Source of the DNA: Calliopsis andreniformis | Taxonomy: Eukaryota; Arthropoda; Insecta; Hymenoptera; Andrenidae | Length of the DNA: 64,000 nt | Direction of reading: 5' to 3' | Assembly (NCBI RefSeq): GCF_051401765.1 | Contig: NW_027480467.1 | Location: 2,480,001-2,544,000, forward strand | Part shown: positions 1-10,932 of the stretch, one piece after another | Numbering within the stretch: the stretch's first letter is position 1 | Layout: every line of letters begins with the position of its first letter | The notes under the pieces: generated by a model | The model's database searches: none | What the model saw: the letters and a program-made list of their open reading frames with translations, nothing else | Told to the model about the DNA's origin: nothing | Made by a program: the position numbers and the translations under genes

Positions 1-1049
1 TCCTCAATCCTCAGACCTCAAACCTCAATTCTGAATCCTCAATACTGAATCCTCAATCTTCAGCCCTCAGTCCTCAACAATCAGGTGACAATCCTCAATC
101 CGCAATAGAATATCCTCAATTCGCAGTTTTCGATACACAATACTCAATCTGCAACCTTCAAATCTCTATCCACAAACATCAATTCTCATCACTCAACCCT
201 CAAGACTCAGTCCTCAATGTTCAATCCTCAATCCTCAATCCTCAATCTTCAATCCTCAATACTCAATCTTCAATCCTCAATCCTCAATCCTCAATCCTCA
301 GTCCTCATTATTCAATCCTCAATCCTCAATCTTCAATCCTCTGCACTCAATCATCAATCTTAAATCCTCATTACTCAATCTTCAATCCTCAATGCTCAAT
401 CCTCAACCTTCAATCCTCAATACCCAATCCTTAATTTTCAATCCTCAATCCTCAATCCTCAATCCACAATCCTCAATATTCAATCCTCAATACCCAATCT
501 TCAATCCTAGACCCGCAATCCTCAACCCTCAATCCTCAATCCTCAATCCTCAATCTTCAATTCTCAATCCTCAATCCTCAACCTTGAATCCTAAACACTC
601 AATCTTCAATCCCCAATCCTCAATCTTCAATCCTCAATCCTCAATCCTCAATCCTCAATCCTCAATCCTCAATCTTCAATCCTCAACACTCAATCATCAA
701 TCTTCAATCCTCATTACTCAATCTTCAATCCTCAATGCTGAATCCTCAACCTTCAATCCTCAATACTCAATCTTCAATCGTCAATCCTCAGTCCTCATAC
801 TCAATCCTCAATCCTCAATCCTCAATCCTCAATCTTCAATCCTCAATACTCAATCTTCAATCCGCAATCCGCAATCCGCAATCCTCAATCCTCAATCCTC
901 AATCCTCAATCCTCAATCCTCAATCTTGAATCCTCAATACTCAATCTTCAATCCCCAATCCTCAATCTTCAATCCTCAATCCTCAATCCTCAATCCTCAA
1001 TTCTCAATCCTCAATCCTCAGTCCTCAGTCCTCAAACCTCAATCCTCAA
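1..1049. repeat. Array segment with class A landmark, related to 55-kb region
   Basis: The stretch begins inside the array. The landmark at 61-214, with its preceding CAATACTGAATCC, is closest to those at 45.9, 50.0 and 56.8 kb, which share CAATCCGCAATAGAATATCC. From about 390 to 860 the order of variant units (CAATACCCAATCCTTAATTTT, CAACCTTGAATC, CATTACTCAATC, CAATCGTCAATCC, CAGTCCTCATACTC) matches 55.2-55.65 kb and 56.2-56.7 kb. The first kilobase is thus kin to the far end of the window rather than to its neighbours. Confidence 0.7.
61..214. repeat. Landmark module class A (type copy)
   Basis: The same 154-base, 22-heptamer module as class B, with its own diagnostic bases: CAGGTGACAATCC in place of CAGTTGTCAATTC, TTCGCAGTTTTCGATACAC (or TACGC) after the core, and an ending CAGTCCTCAATGTTCAATCC. 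Cores start at 104, 1279, 10537, 20502, 22639, 23302, 27503, 34742, 39589, 41117, 45924, 49991 and 56798. Class A holds two CpG sites in most copies (TTCGCAG and TTTCGATAC), which is notable in a strand nearly lacking G. Variants include TTCACAG at 10537, 23302 and 27503, CACGTGACAA at 27481 and GGTGGCAATCC at 56779. The conserved length and unit-by-unit match show common origin with classes B, C and E. Confidence 0.9.
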
Positions 1050-3262
1050 CCCTCAATCCTCATTCCTCAATCCTCAATACCCAATCCTCAATCATGAATC
1101 GTCAATCCTCAATCCTCAATTCTCAATCCTCAATCCTCAATCCTCAGACCTCAAACCTCAATTCTCAATCCTCAATCCTCAATCCTCAGACCTCAAACCT
1201 CAATTCTGAATCCTCAATCCTGAATTCTCAATCTTCAGCCCTCAGTCCTCAACAATCAGGTGACAATCCTCAATCCTCAATAGAATATCCTCAATTCGCA
1301 GTTTTCGATACACAATACTCAATGTGCAATCTTCAAATCTCTATCCACAAACATCAATTCTCATCACTCAACCCTCAACACTCAGTCCTCAATGTTCAAT
1401 CCTCAATCCTCAATCCTCAATCTTCAATCCTCAATACTCAGACTCAATCCTCAATCCTCATTCTTCAATCCTCAATACGCAGTCCTCAATCTTCAATCCT
1501 AAATCCTCAATCCTCAATTCTCAATCCTCAACCCTCAGTCCTCAGTCCTCAAACCGCAATCCTCAACCCTCAGCCCTCATAGTCAATCCTCAATCCTGAA
1601 TTCTCAATACTCAATCTTCAATCCTCAATACTGAATCTTCAATCCTCAATCCTCAATCCTCAATTCTCAATCCTCAATACTCAGTCCTCAATCGTCAATC
1701 CTCAATCCTCAATCCTCAATCTTCAATCCTCAATCCTGAATCCTCAATTCTCAATCCTCAATCCGCAGTCCTCAGTCCTCAAACCTCAATCCTCAACCCT
1801 CAGCCCTCATAGTCAACCCTCAATCCTCAATCCTCAATCCTCACTCTTCAATCCTCAATACTGAATCTTCAATCCTCAATCCTCAATCCTCAATTCTTAA
1901 TCCTCAATACTCAATCCTCAATCCTCAATCCTCAATCCCCAATCCTTAATCTTCAATCCTCAATCCTCAATCCTCAATCCACAATCCTCAATATTCAATC
2001 CTCAATACTCAATCTTCAATCCTCAATGCTCAATCCTCAATCCTCAATCCTCAATCCTCATTCCTCAATCCTCAATCTTCAACCTTCAATACTCAATCTT
2101 CAGTCCTCAATCCTCAATCCTCATTCTTCAATCCTCAATACCCAATCCTCAATCTTGAATCCTCAATCCTCAATCCTCAATTCTCAATCCTCACTCCTCA
2201 ATCCTCAGACCTCAAACATCAATACTCAACCCTCAGTCCTCGTCCTCAATCCACAGCCCTCAATCATCAATCCTCAATCTTCAATCATCAATATTCAATC
2301 TTCAGCCCTCAACCCTCAGTCCTCAATCCTCAATCCTCAATCCTCAATGCTCAATCCGCAATACCCAATCCTCAATTCTCAGTCCTCAAACCTCAATCCT
2401 GAATCCTCAATCCTGAATCCTCAATCTTCAGACCTAAGTCCTCAACAATCAGTTGTCAATTCTCAATCCTCAATAGAATATCATCAATTCACAGTTTTCA
2501 ATACTCAATACTCAATCTGCAATCTTTAGATCTCTATCCACAAACATCAATTCTCATCACTCAACCCTCAGCTCTCAGACCCCAATCCTCAATCTTCAAT
2601 CCTCAATCCTCAATCCTCTATCCTTAATCCTCTATACTCAATCCTCAATCGTCAATCCTCAACCCCAATCCTTAATTTTCAGTCCTCAATCCTCAATCCT
2701 CAATCCACAATCCTCAATATTCAATCCTCAATACTCAATCTTCAATCCTCAATCCGCAATCCTCAATCCTCAATCCTCAATCCTCAATCCTCAACCCTCA
2801 ATCTTGAATCCTCAATACCCAATCTTCAATCCCCAATCCTCAATCTTCAATCCTCAATCCTCAATCCTCAATCCTCAATTCTCAATCCTCAATCCTCAGT
2901 CCTCAGTCCTCAAACCTCAATCCTCAACCCTCAGCCCTCATAGTCAATCCTCAATCCTCAATCCTCAATCCTCAATCCTCAATCCTCAATCTTCAATCCT
3001 CAATACTGAATCTTCAATCCTCAATCCTCAATCCTCAATTATTAATCCTCAATACTCAATCCTCAATCTTCAATCCTCAATCCCCAATCCTTAATCTTCA
3101 ATCCTCAATCCTCAATCCTCAATCCACAATCCTCAATATTCAATCCTCAATACTCAATCTTCAATCCTCAATCCTCAATCCTCAATCCACAATCCTCAAT
3201 CCTCATTCCTCAATCCTCAATCCTCAATCCTCAATCCTCATTCTTCAATCCTCAATACCCAA
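1050..3262. repeat. Duplicated segment, copy a (partner 20,316-22,486)
   Basis: The order of variant heptamers is the same as at 20,316-22,486, with offset about 19,223-19,265. The offset changes only by multiples of seven (apart from one base) because small blocks of units were gained or lost. One visible gain is a 42-base, six-unit duplication starting at CAGACCT 1145 and repeated at 1187, present once in the partner. It contains class A (1279) and class B (2472) landmarks and several CATAGT hexamers. The match ends where this copy has AATCCGCAATTTTG and the partner AATCCTCAATCATG. Confidence 0.8.
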
Positions 3263-3799
3263 TCCGCAATTTTGAATCCTCAATCATCAATCCTCAATTC
3301 TCGATCCTCAATACTCAGTCCTCAATCGTCAATCCTCAATCCTCAATCCTCAATCTTCAATCATCAATATTCAATCTTCAATCCTCAATCCTCAATCCTC
3401 AATCCTCAATCCTCAATCCTCAATCCTCAATCCTCAATCTTCAATCCTCAATACTCAATCTTCAATCCTCAATCCTCAATCCTCAATCCTCAATCCTCAT
3501 TCTTCAATCCTCAATACCCAATCCGCAATTTTGAATCCTCAATCATCAATCCTCAATTCTCGATCCTCAATCCTCAATCCTCAGAAATCAAGCATCAATA
3601 CTCAACCATCAGTCCTCGTCCTCAATCCACAGCCCTCAGTCCTCAATCCTCAATCTTCAATCATCAATATTCAACCTTCAGTCCTCAATCATCAGTCCTC
3701 AATCCTCAATCCTCAATCCCCAATGTTCAATCCGCAATACCCAATCCTCAATCCTCAGTCCTCAAACCTCAATCCTGAATCCTCAATACTGAATCCTCA

Positions 3800-5308
3800 A
3801 TCTTCAGACCTAAGTCCTCAACAATCAGTTGTCAATTCTCAATCCTCAATAGAATATCATCAATTCACAGTTTTCAATACTCAATACTCAATCTGCAATC
3901 TTTAAATCTCTATCCACAATCATCAATTCTCATCACTCAACCCTCAACACTCAGTCCCCAATCCTCAATCTTCAATCCTCAATCCTCAATACTCAATCCT
4001 CAATCCTCAATCCTCAATCTTCAATCCTCAATACTCAATCATCAATCCTCAATCCTCAATCCTCAACCCTCAATCGTCAGTCATCAAACCTCAATACTCA
4101 ATCTTCAATCCTCAATCCTCAATCCTCAATCCTCAAGCCTCATCCTTCAATCCTCAATACCCAATCCTCAATCTTCAATACTCAATCCTCAATCCTCAAT
4201 TCTCAATACTCAATCCTCAGTCCTCAGTCCTCAAACCTCAATCCTCAACGCTCAGCTCTCATCCACAATCCTCAATCCTCAATCCTCAATCCTGAATCCT
4301 CAATCTTCAGACCTAAGTCCTCAACAATCAGTTGTCAATTCTCAATCCTCAATAGAATATCATCAAATCACAGTTTTCAATACTCAATACTCAATCTGCA
4401 ATCTTTAAATCTCTATCCACAATCATCAATTCTCATCACTCAACCCTCAACACTCAGTCCCCAATCCTCAATCTTCAATCCTCAATCCTCAATACTCATT
4501 CCTCAATCCTCAATCCTCAATCTTCAATCCTCGATACTCAATCATCAATCCTCAATCCTCAATCCTCAATCCTCAACCCTCAATCGTCAGTCATCAAACC
4601 TCAATACTCAATCTTCAATCCTCAATCCTCAATCCTCAATCCTCAAGCCTCATCCTTCAATCCTCAATACCCAATCCTCAATCTTCAATACTCAATCCTC
4701 AATCCTCAATTCTCAATACTCAATCCTCAGTCCTCAGTCCTCAAACCTCAATCCTCAACGCTCAGCTCTCATCCACAATCCTCAATCCTCAATCCTCAAT
4801 CCTGAATCCTCAATCTTCAGACCTAAGTCCTCAACAATCAGTTGTCAATTCTCAATCCTCAATAGAATATCATCAATTCACAGTTTTCAATACTCAATAC
4901 TCAATCTGCAATCTTTAAATCTCTATCCACAATCATCAATTCTCATCACTCAACCCTCAACACTCAGTCCCCAATCCTCAATCTTCAATCCTCAATCCTC
5001 AATACTCAATCCTCAATCCTCAATCCTCAATCTTCAATCCTCAATACTCAATCATCAATCCTCAATCCTCAATCCTCAATCCTCAACCCTCAATCGTCAG
5101 TCATCAAACCTCAATACTCAATCTTCAATCCTCAATCCTCAATCCTCAATCCTCAAGCCTCATCCTTCAATCCTCAATACCCAATCCTCAATCTTCAATA
5201 CTCAATCCTCAATCCTCAATTCTCAATACTCAATCCTCAGTCCTCAGTCCTCAAACCTCAATCCTCAACGCTCAGCTCTCATCCACAATCCTCAATCCTC
5301 AATCCTCA
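3800..5308. repeat. Three tandem ~510-base higher-order units
   Basis: Three consecutive class B units, with cores at 3848, 4351 and 4861 (spacing 503 and 510). The 510-base unit is 72 heptamers plus one hexamer, CATCCA, in CAGCTCTCATCCACAATCC. The 503-base unit is one heptamer shorter, in the run before CAACCCTCAATCGTCAGTC. Units differ by few bases, for example CATCAAATCACAG at 4363 against CATCAATTCACAG. The third unit ends near 5308, where the sequence changes to CAATTCTCAATCC. Confidence 0.88.
3805..3958. repeat. Landmark module class B (type copy), 22 heptamers
   Basis: A 154-base block of exactly 22 seven-base units, far more diverged from TCCTCAA than its surroundings and conserved from copy to copy. 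It opens with CAGACCT then AAGTCCT, holds CAGTTGT and the AATAGAATATCATCAATTCA core, continues with CAGTTTT, CAATCTG, a TTTAAATCT or TTTAGATCT stretch and CTATCCA, and ends CAACACT CAGTCCC. Cores start at 2472, 3848, 4351, 4861, 8753, 11479, 11989, 12499, 16391, 21709, 24237, 24747, 28438, 32870, 34127, 38974, 42829, 47001, 53695, 58468, 60956 and 62192. The module begins 43 bases before each core. The class is recognised by CATCAATTCACAG and CTTTAAATC. I read it as an old variant of the array, copied with the array; a protein-binding role is possible but unsupported. Confidence 0.9.
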
Positions 5309-5418
5309 ATTCTCAATCCTCAATCCTCAATATTCAATCCTCAATAATCAATCTTCAATCCTCAATCCTCAGTCCTCAAACCTCAATTCTGAATCCTCAA
5401 TCCTGAATCCTCAATCTT

Positions 5419-5467
5419 CAGCCCTAAGTCCTCAACAATCAATTGTCAATCCTCAATCCTCAATATT
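5419..5467. repeat. Half landmark lacking the AATAGAATATC core
   Basis: The upstream part of a class E-like landmark (CAGCCCTAAGTCC, CAACAATCAATTGTC) is present, but after two ordinary heptamers it runs into CAATATTCAATCC without the core. Equivalent truncated copies begin near 13057, 18019, 25305, 43387 and 47559. Related half copies with CAATCATTTGTC occur near 30936 and 35314 and run into CAATATTCCACAC. The repeated identical break shows that one truncation event was then copied with the array. Confidence 0.75.
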
Positions 5468-6616
5468 CAATCCTCAATACTCAACCTTCAATCCTCAATC
5501 CGCAATCATCAATCCTCAATTCTCAATCGTCAGTCATCAATCCTCAATCTTCAATACTCAATCGTCAATCCTCTGACCTCAACCCTCAATCCTCAATCCT
5601 CGTTCCTCAAACCTCAATCCTCAACCCTCAGTCCCCATCCTCAATTCTCAATTCTCAATCCTCAATCCTCAGTCCTCAGTCCTAAAACCTCAACCATCAA
5701 CGCTCAGCCCTCATACTCAATCCTCAATCCTCATTCCTCAATCCTCAACCTTCAATCCTCAATTCACAATCTTCAATACTCAATCCTCAATCCTCAATTC
5801 TCAATCCTCAATCCTCAGTCCACAGTCCTCAAACCTCAGTCCTCAACGCTCAGCTCTCATCCTCAATCCTCAATCCTCAATCCTCAGTCCTCATTCCACA
5901 ATACTCAATAGAATATCCTGAATTCTCATGATTCAACACTCAAACCTCAAACCTCAAACCTCAGCCCTCATCCTCAATCCTCAATCCTCAATCCTCAATC
6001 CTCAACCCTCAATCCTCAACACTCAATCCTCAGTCCTTAGTCCTCAATCCTCAATCCTCAACCCTCAGCCCTCATCGTCAATCCTCAAACCACAATTCTC
6101 AATCCTCAACCGTCAATCCTCAATACTCAATCTTCAATCCTCAATCCTCAATTCTCAATACTCAATACTCAATCCTCAATCGACAATCCTCAATCCCCAA
6201 TCCTCAATCTTCAATCCTCAATCCTCAATCCTCAATCCTCAATCCTCAATCTTCAATTCCCAATTCTCGATCCTCAATCCTCAACCCTCAATCCTCAATC
6301 CTCAATAATCAATCTCCAATCCTAGATCCCCAATCCCCAATCCTCAATCCTTAATCCTCAATCTTCAATCCTCAATCCCTATTCCTCAATCTTCAATCCT
6401 CAATGCTCAATCCTCAATCCTCAACCCTCAGCCCTCAATCCTCAACCCTCAGTCCTCGCACTCAATCCTCAACCCTTAATAATCAATCCGCAACCTTCAA
6501 TCATCAATACTCAAACTTCAATCCTCAATCATCAATCCTCAATCCTCAATCCTCAACCCTCAATCCTCAGTCCTCAAACCTCAATTCCGAATCCTCAATC
6601 CTGAATCCTCAATCTT

Positions 6617-6770
6617 CATCCCTCAGTCCGCAACAATCAATTGTCAATCCTCAATCCTCAATAGAATATCCTCAATTCACAGTTTTCAATACTCAATCCC
6701 CAACCTTCAATCTTCAAATCTCAATCCACAAACATTAATTCTCATCACTCAACCATCAACACTCAGTCCT
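6617..6770. repeat. Landmark module class E (type copy)
   Basis: A 154-base landmark with CAATTGT instead of CAGTTGT, CCTCAATTCACAGTTTTC, then CAATCCCCAACCTTC or CAATCCCCATTCTTC and a CAATCCACAAACAT segment. Cores start at 6660, 14298, 26546, 31172, 35550, 40202 and 41731. The copies at 31172 and 35550 share an extra base (CAGTATTTC), while 40202 and 41731 have CAGTTTTC. That ties the first pair together as descendants of one duplication. Length from CATCCCT or CAGCCCT to CAGTCCT is exactly 22 heptamers in the type copy. Confidence 0.85.
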
Positions 6771-9352
6771 CAACCTTAAATCCTCAATCCTCAATCCTCA
6801 ATCGTCAATCCTCAATCCCAAATCCTCTATCATCAATCCTCAATCCGCAATCCTCAATCCCCAATACTCAATCCTCAATCTTCAATCCTCAATACTCAAT
6901 CCTCAATCCTCAATCCTCAGTCCTCATTCTTCAATCTTCAATACACAATCCTCAATCTTCAATCCTCAATCCTCAGTCCCCAATTCTCAATCCTCAATCC
7001 TGAAATCCTCAGACCTCAAACATCAATACTCAACCCTCAGACCTCGTCCTCAATCCACTACCCTCAATCCTCAATCCTCAATCTTCAATCATCAATATTG
7101 AATCTTCAATCCTCAATCCTCAATCCTCGATCCTCAATCCTCAATCCTCAATGTTCAATCCTCAATACCCAATCCTCAATCTTCAATCCTCAATACTTAA
7201 TCCTCAATGTTCAACCCTCAATCCTCAATCCTCAATCTTCAATCCTCAATCCTCAATCCTCAATCCTCAATCCTCAATCCTCAAACCTCAATCCTCAGTC
7301 CTCAGTCCTAAAACCTCAACCATCAACCCTCAGCCCTCATCCTCAATCCTCAATCCTCATTCCTCAATCCTCAACCTTCAATCCTCAATTCTCAATCTTC
7401 AATACTCAATCCTCAATCCTCAATTCTCAATCCTCAATCCTCAGTCCACAGTCCTCAAACATCAGTCCTCAACGCTCAGGTCTCATCCTCAATCCTCAAT
7501 CCTCAATCCTCAGTCCTCAATCCACAATACTCAATAGAATATCCTGAATTCTCACGATTCAACACTCAAACCTCAAACCTCAAACCTCAGCCCTCATCCT
7601 CAATCCTCAATCCTCAATCCTCAATCCTCAACCCTCAATCCTCAACACTCAATCCTCAGTCCTCAGTCCTCAATCCTCAATCCTCAACCCTCAGCCCTCA
7701 TCGTCAATCCTCAAACCTCAATTCTCAATCCTCAACCGTCAATCCTCAATACTCAATCTTCAATCCTCAATCCTCAATTCTCAATCCTCAATACTCAATC
7801 CTCAATCGGCAATCCTCAATCCCCAATCCTCAATCTTCAATCCTCAATCCTCAATCCTCAATCCTCAATCCCCAATCTTCAATTCCCAAATCTCGATCCT
7901 CAATCCTCAACCCTCAATCTTCAATCCTCAATAATCAATCTCCAATCCTAGATCCCCAATCCCCAGTCCTCAATCCTTAATCCTCAATCTTCAATCCTCA
8001 ATCCCTAGTCCTCAATCTTCAATCTTCAATGCTCAATCCTCAATCCTCAACCCTCAGTCCTCGCCCTCAATCCTCAACCCTTAGTAATCAATCCGCAATC
8101 TTCATTCATCAATACTCAAACTTCAGTCCTCAATCATCAATACTCAATCCTCAATCCTCAATCCTCAATCCTCAATCCTCAATCCTCTTTCCTCAATCCT
8201 CAATACCCAGTCCTCAATCTTCAATCCTAAATCCTCAATCCTCAATTCTCAATCCTCAATCCTCAGTCCTCAGTCCTCAAACCGCAATCCTCAACCCTCA
8301 GCCCTCATAGTCAATCCTCAATCCTCAATTCTCAATACTCAATCTTCAATCCTCAATACTCAATCTTCAATCCTCAATCCTCAATCCTCAATCCTCAATC
8401 CTCATTCTTCAATACTCAATACCCAATCCTCAATCTTGAATCCTCAATCCTCAATCCTCAATTCTCAATCTTCAATCCTCAATCCTCAGACCTCAAACAT
8501 CAATACTCAACCATCAGTCCTCGTCCTCAATCCACAGCCCTCAATCCTCAATCCTCAATCTTCAATCATCAATATTCAATCTTCAGTCCTCATTCCTCAG
8601 TCCTCAATCCTCAATCCTCAATCCTCAATGTTCAATCCGCAATACCCAATCCACAATCCTCAGTCCTCAAACCTCAATCCTGAATCCTCAATCCTGAATC
8701 CTCAATCTTCAGACCTAAGTCATCAACAATCAGTTGCCAATTCTCAATCCTCAATAGAATATCATCAATTCACAGTTTTCAATATTCAATACTCAATCTG
8801 CAGTCTTTAAATCTCTATCCACAAACATCGATTCTCATCACTCAACCCTCAACACTCAGTCCCCAATCCTCAATCTTCAATCCTCAATCCTCAATACTCA
8901 ATCCTCAATCCTCAATCCTCAATATTCAATTCTCAATACTCAATACTCAATCATCAATCCTCAATCCTCAATCTTCAATCCTCAATCCTCAACCCTCAAT
9001 CGTCAGTCTTCAAACCTCAATACTCAATCTTCAATCCTCAATCCTCAATCCTCAATCCTCAAGCCTCATCCTTCAATCCTCAATACCCAATCCTCAATCT
9101 TCAATACTCAATCCTCAATCCTCAATTCTCAATACTCAACCCTCAGTCCTCAGTCCTCAAACCTCAATCCTCAACGCTCAGCTCTCATCCTCAACACTCA
9201 ATCCTCAATCCTCAGTCTTCAATCGTCAATACTAAATCTTCAATCCTCAATCTTCAGTCCTCAATCCTCAATCCTCAATCCTCAATATTCAACACACAAC
9301 CCTCAACCATCACTCCTCAATACTCAACCATCAATACTCAATTCTCAATACT

Positions 9353-9464
9353 CAATAGAATATCCTGAATCCTCATGGTTCAATACTCAATCCACAATAT
9401 TCAATAATCAAATCTCAATCCTCAAACATCAATTCTCAAAACTCAATCCTCAACACTCAGTCCT
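9353..9464. repeat. Landmark module class D (type copy), downstream 16 heptamers
   Basis: A 112-base block of 16 heptamers that aligns unit for unit with the downstream part of classes A-C and E, from CAATAGA ATATC to CAACACT CAGTCC, although many units differ (GAATCCT, CATGGTT, CAATCCA, CAATATT, CAATAAT). Cores start at 5907, 7533, 9354, 13545, 15171, 16992, 18647, 25793 and 29222, with a diverged form at 29811 (AGTAGAATATCCTGAG). The copies at 5907, 7533, 13545, 15171 and 25793 lose the match after about five heptamers and run into CAAACCTCAAACCTCAAACC. The unit-by-unit alignment suggests D is the most distant member of the landmark family. It is nearly confined to the first 30 kb. Confidence 0.8.
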
Positions 9465-9639
9465 CTCTCTTCAATCCTCCACCCTCAACCATCAATCCTC
9501 AAGCGTCAATCCTCAATCATCAATCCTCAACCCTCAATCCTCAGTCCTCAAACCTCAATCCTCAATAATCAATCCTCAAACCTCAATCCTCAGTCCTCAA
9601 ACCACAATCCTGAATCCTCAATCCTGAAACCTCAATATT

Positions 9640-9793
9640 CAGCCCTCAGTCCTCAACAATCAGTTGTCAATCCTCAATCCTCAATAGAATATCCTCAGTT
9701 CAGAGCTTTCCATAGGCAATACTCAATCTGCAATCTTCAAATCTCTATCCACAAACATCAATCCTCATCACTCAACCCTCAGCACTTGATCCC
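9640..9793. repeat. Landmark module class C (type copy)
   Basis: The 154-base landmark with diagnostic CTCAGTTCAGAGTTTTCCATA followed by C/G-GCAATACTC. Cores start at 9683, 17321, 18976, 19355 and 19907 (the last two with AGAATCTCC), 30217, 31858, 33694, 36236, 37360, 38184, 42437, 44456, 46609, 48628, 50655, 51431, 54359, 59901 and 61613. A subtype at 30217, 51431 and 59901 carries CAGCGCCCTGTCC upstream and TTCGGAGTTTTCC downstream. It is usually preceded by a recurring lead-in in which CAAACCACAATCCTGAATCC is followed by CCTGAAACCTCAATC. Class C is the commonest type from 30 kb onward and is rare before 17 kb, so landmark composition changes along the array. Confidence 0.88.
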
Positions 9794-10186
9794 CAATCCT
9801 CAATCTTCAATCCTCAATCCCCAATCCTCAATCACCAATCCTCAATCTTCAATCCTCAATACTCAATCTGCAATCCTCAATCCTCAATCCTCAATCCTCA
9901 ATCTTCAATCCTCAATCCTCAATCCTCAATCCTCAATCCTCATTCTTCAATCCTCAATACCCAATCCTCAATCTTCAACCCTCAATCCTGAATCCTCAAT
10001 TCTCAATCCTAAATCCTCAGTCCTCAGACCTCAAACCTCAATCCTCAATCTTCAACCCTCAATCGTCAGTCATCAAACCTCAATACTCAATCTTCAATCC
10101 TCAATCCTCAATCCTCAATCCTCAAGCCTCATTCTTCAATCCTCAATGCCCAATCCTCAATCTTCAATACTCAATCCTCAATCCTG

Positions 10187-10932
10187 AATCCTCAATCCTC
10201 AATCCTCAATCCTCAATCTTCAATCCTCAATACTGAATCTTCAATCCTCAATCCTCAATCCTCAATTATTAATCCTCAATACTCAATCCTCAATCGTCCA
10301 TCCTCAATCCCCAATCCTTAATCTTCAATCCTCAATCCTCAATCCTCAATCCACAATCCTCAATATTCAATCCTCAATACTCAATCTTCAATCCTCAATC
10401 CTCAATCCTCAATCCTCAATCCTCAATCCTCATTCCTCAATCCTCAGACCGCAAACCTCAATTCTGAATCCTCAATCCTGAATTCTCAACCTTCAGCCCT
10501 CAGTCCTCAACAATCAGGTGACAATCCTCAATCCTCAATAGAATATCCTCAATTCACAGTTTTCGATACACAATACTCAATGTGCAATCTTCAAATCTCT
10601 ATCCACAAACATCAATTCTCATCACTCAACCCTCAACACTCAGTCCTCAATGTTCAATCCTCAATCCTCTATCCTCAATCTTCAATCCTCAATACTCAGA
10701 CTCAATCCTCAATCCTCATTCTTCAATCCTCAATACGCAGTCCTCAATCTTCAATCCTAAACCCTCAATCCTCAATTCTCAATCCTCAACCCTCAGTCCT
10801 CAGTCCTCAAACCGCAATCCTCAACCCTCAGCCCTCATAGTCAATCCTCAATCCTCAATTCTCAATACCCAATCTTCAATCCTCAATACTGAATCTTCAA
10901 TCCTCAATCCTCAATCCTCAATTCTCAATCCT
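10187..10932. repeat. Inter-duplication segment with class A landmark
   Basis: Separates the two 6.9 kb copies. It carries CAATACTGAATCTTC, CAATTATTAATCC, a CAATCCACAATCCTCAATATTC run and a class A landmark (core 10537). The same order recurs at about 22,958-23,700 and 27,257-27,900. In those places it also leads into the first part of the 6.9 kb segment, so the natural repeat is likely this segment plus the 6.9 kb block, giving a ~7.6 kb period. Confidence 0.75.

Larger units (their letters stand above)
3309..10186. repeat. Large duplicated segment, copy a (offset 7,638)
   Basis: About 6.9 kb that recurs at 10,933-17,824. The offset is 7,624 at the left edge, 7,631 up to about 4,080, then 7,638 to the end; the steps are single heptamers. 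Landmarks keep the same order in both copies: B, B, B, D, E, D, B, D, C. I found roughly a dozen or so substitutions by eye, for example CAATCGGCAATCC here against CAATCGACAATCC in copy b, and CAGCACTTGATCC here against CAGCACTCAGTCC. Identity is therefore very high and the duplication looks recent. Confidence 0.88.

Noticed and set aside
392..1582. Heptad repeat peptide resembling a structural or RNA polymerase tail-like repeat
   Set aside because: The seven-residue period follows from the 7-base unit read in triplets. It needs no selection on protein, and base changes fall on all codon positions.
3848..3900. AATAGAATATC and TTTAAATC in the landmark as a promoter or TATA box
   Set aside because: AT richness here is modest, there is no gene downstream and no matching partner element. 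The block stays in heptamer phase, so a relic variant is enough to explain it.
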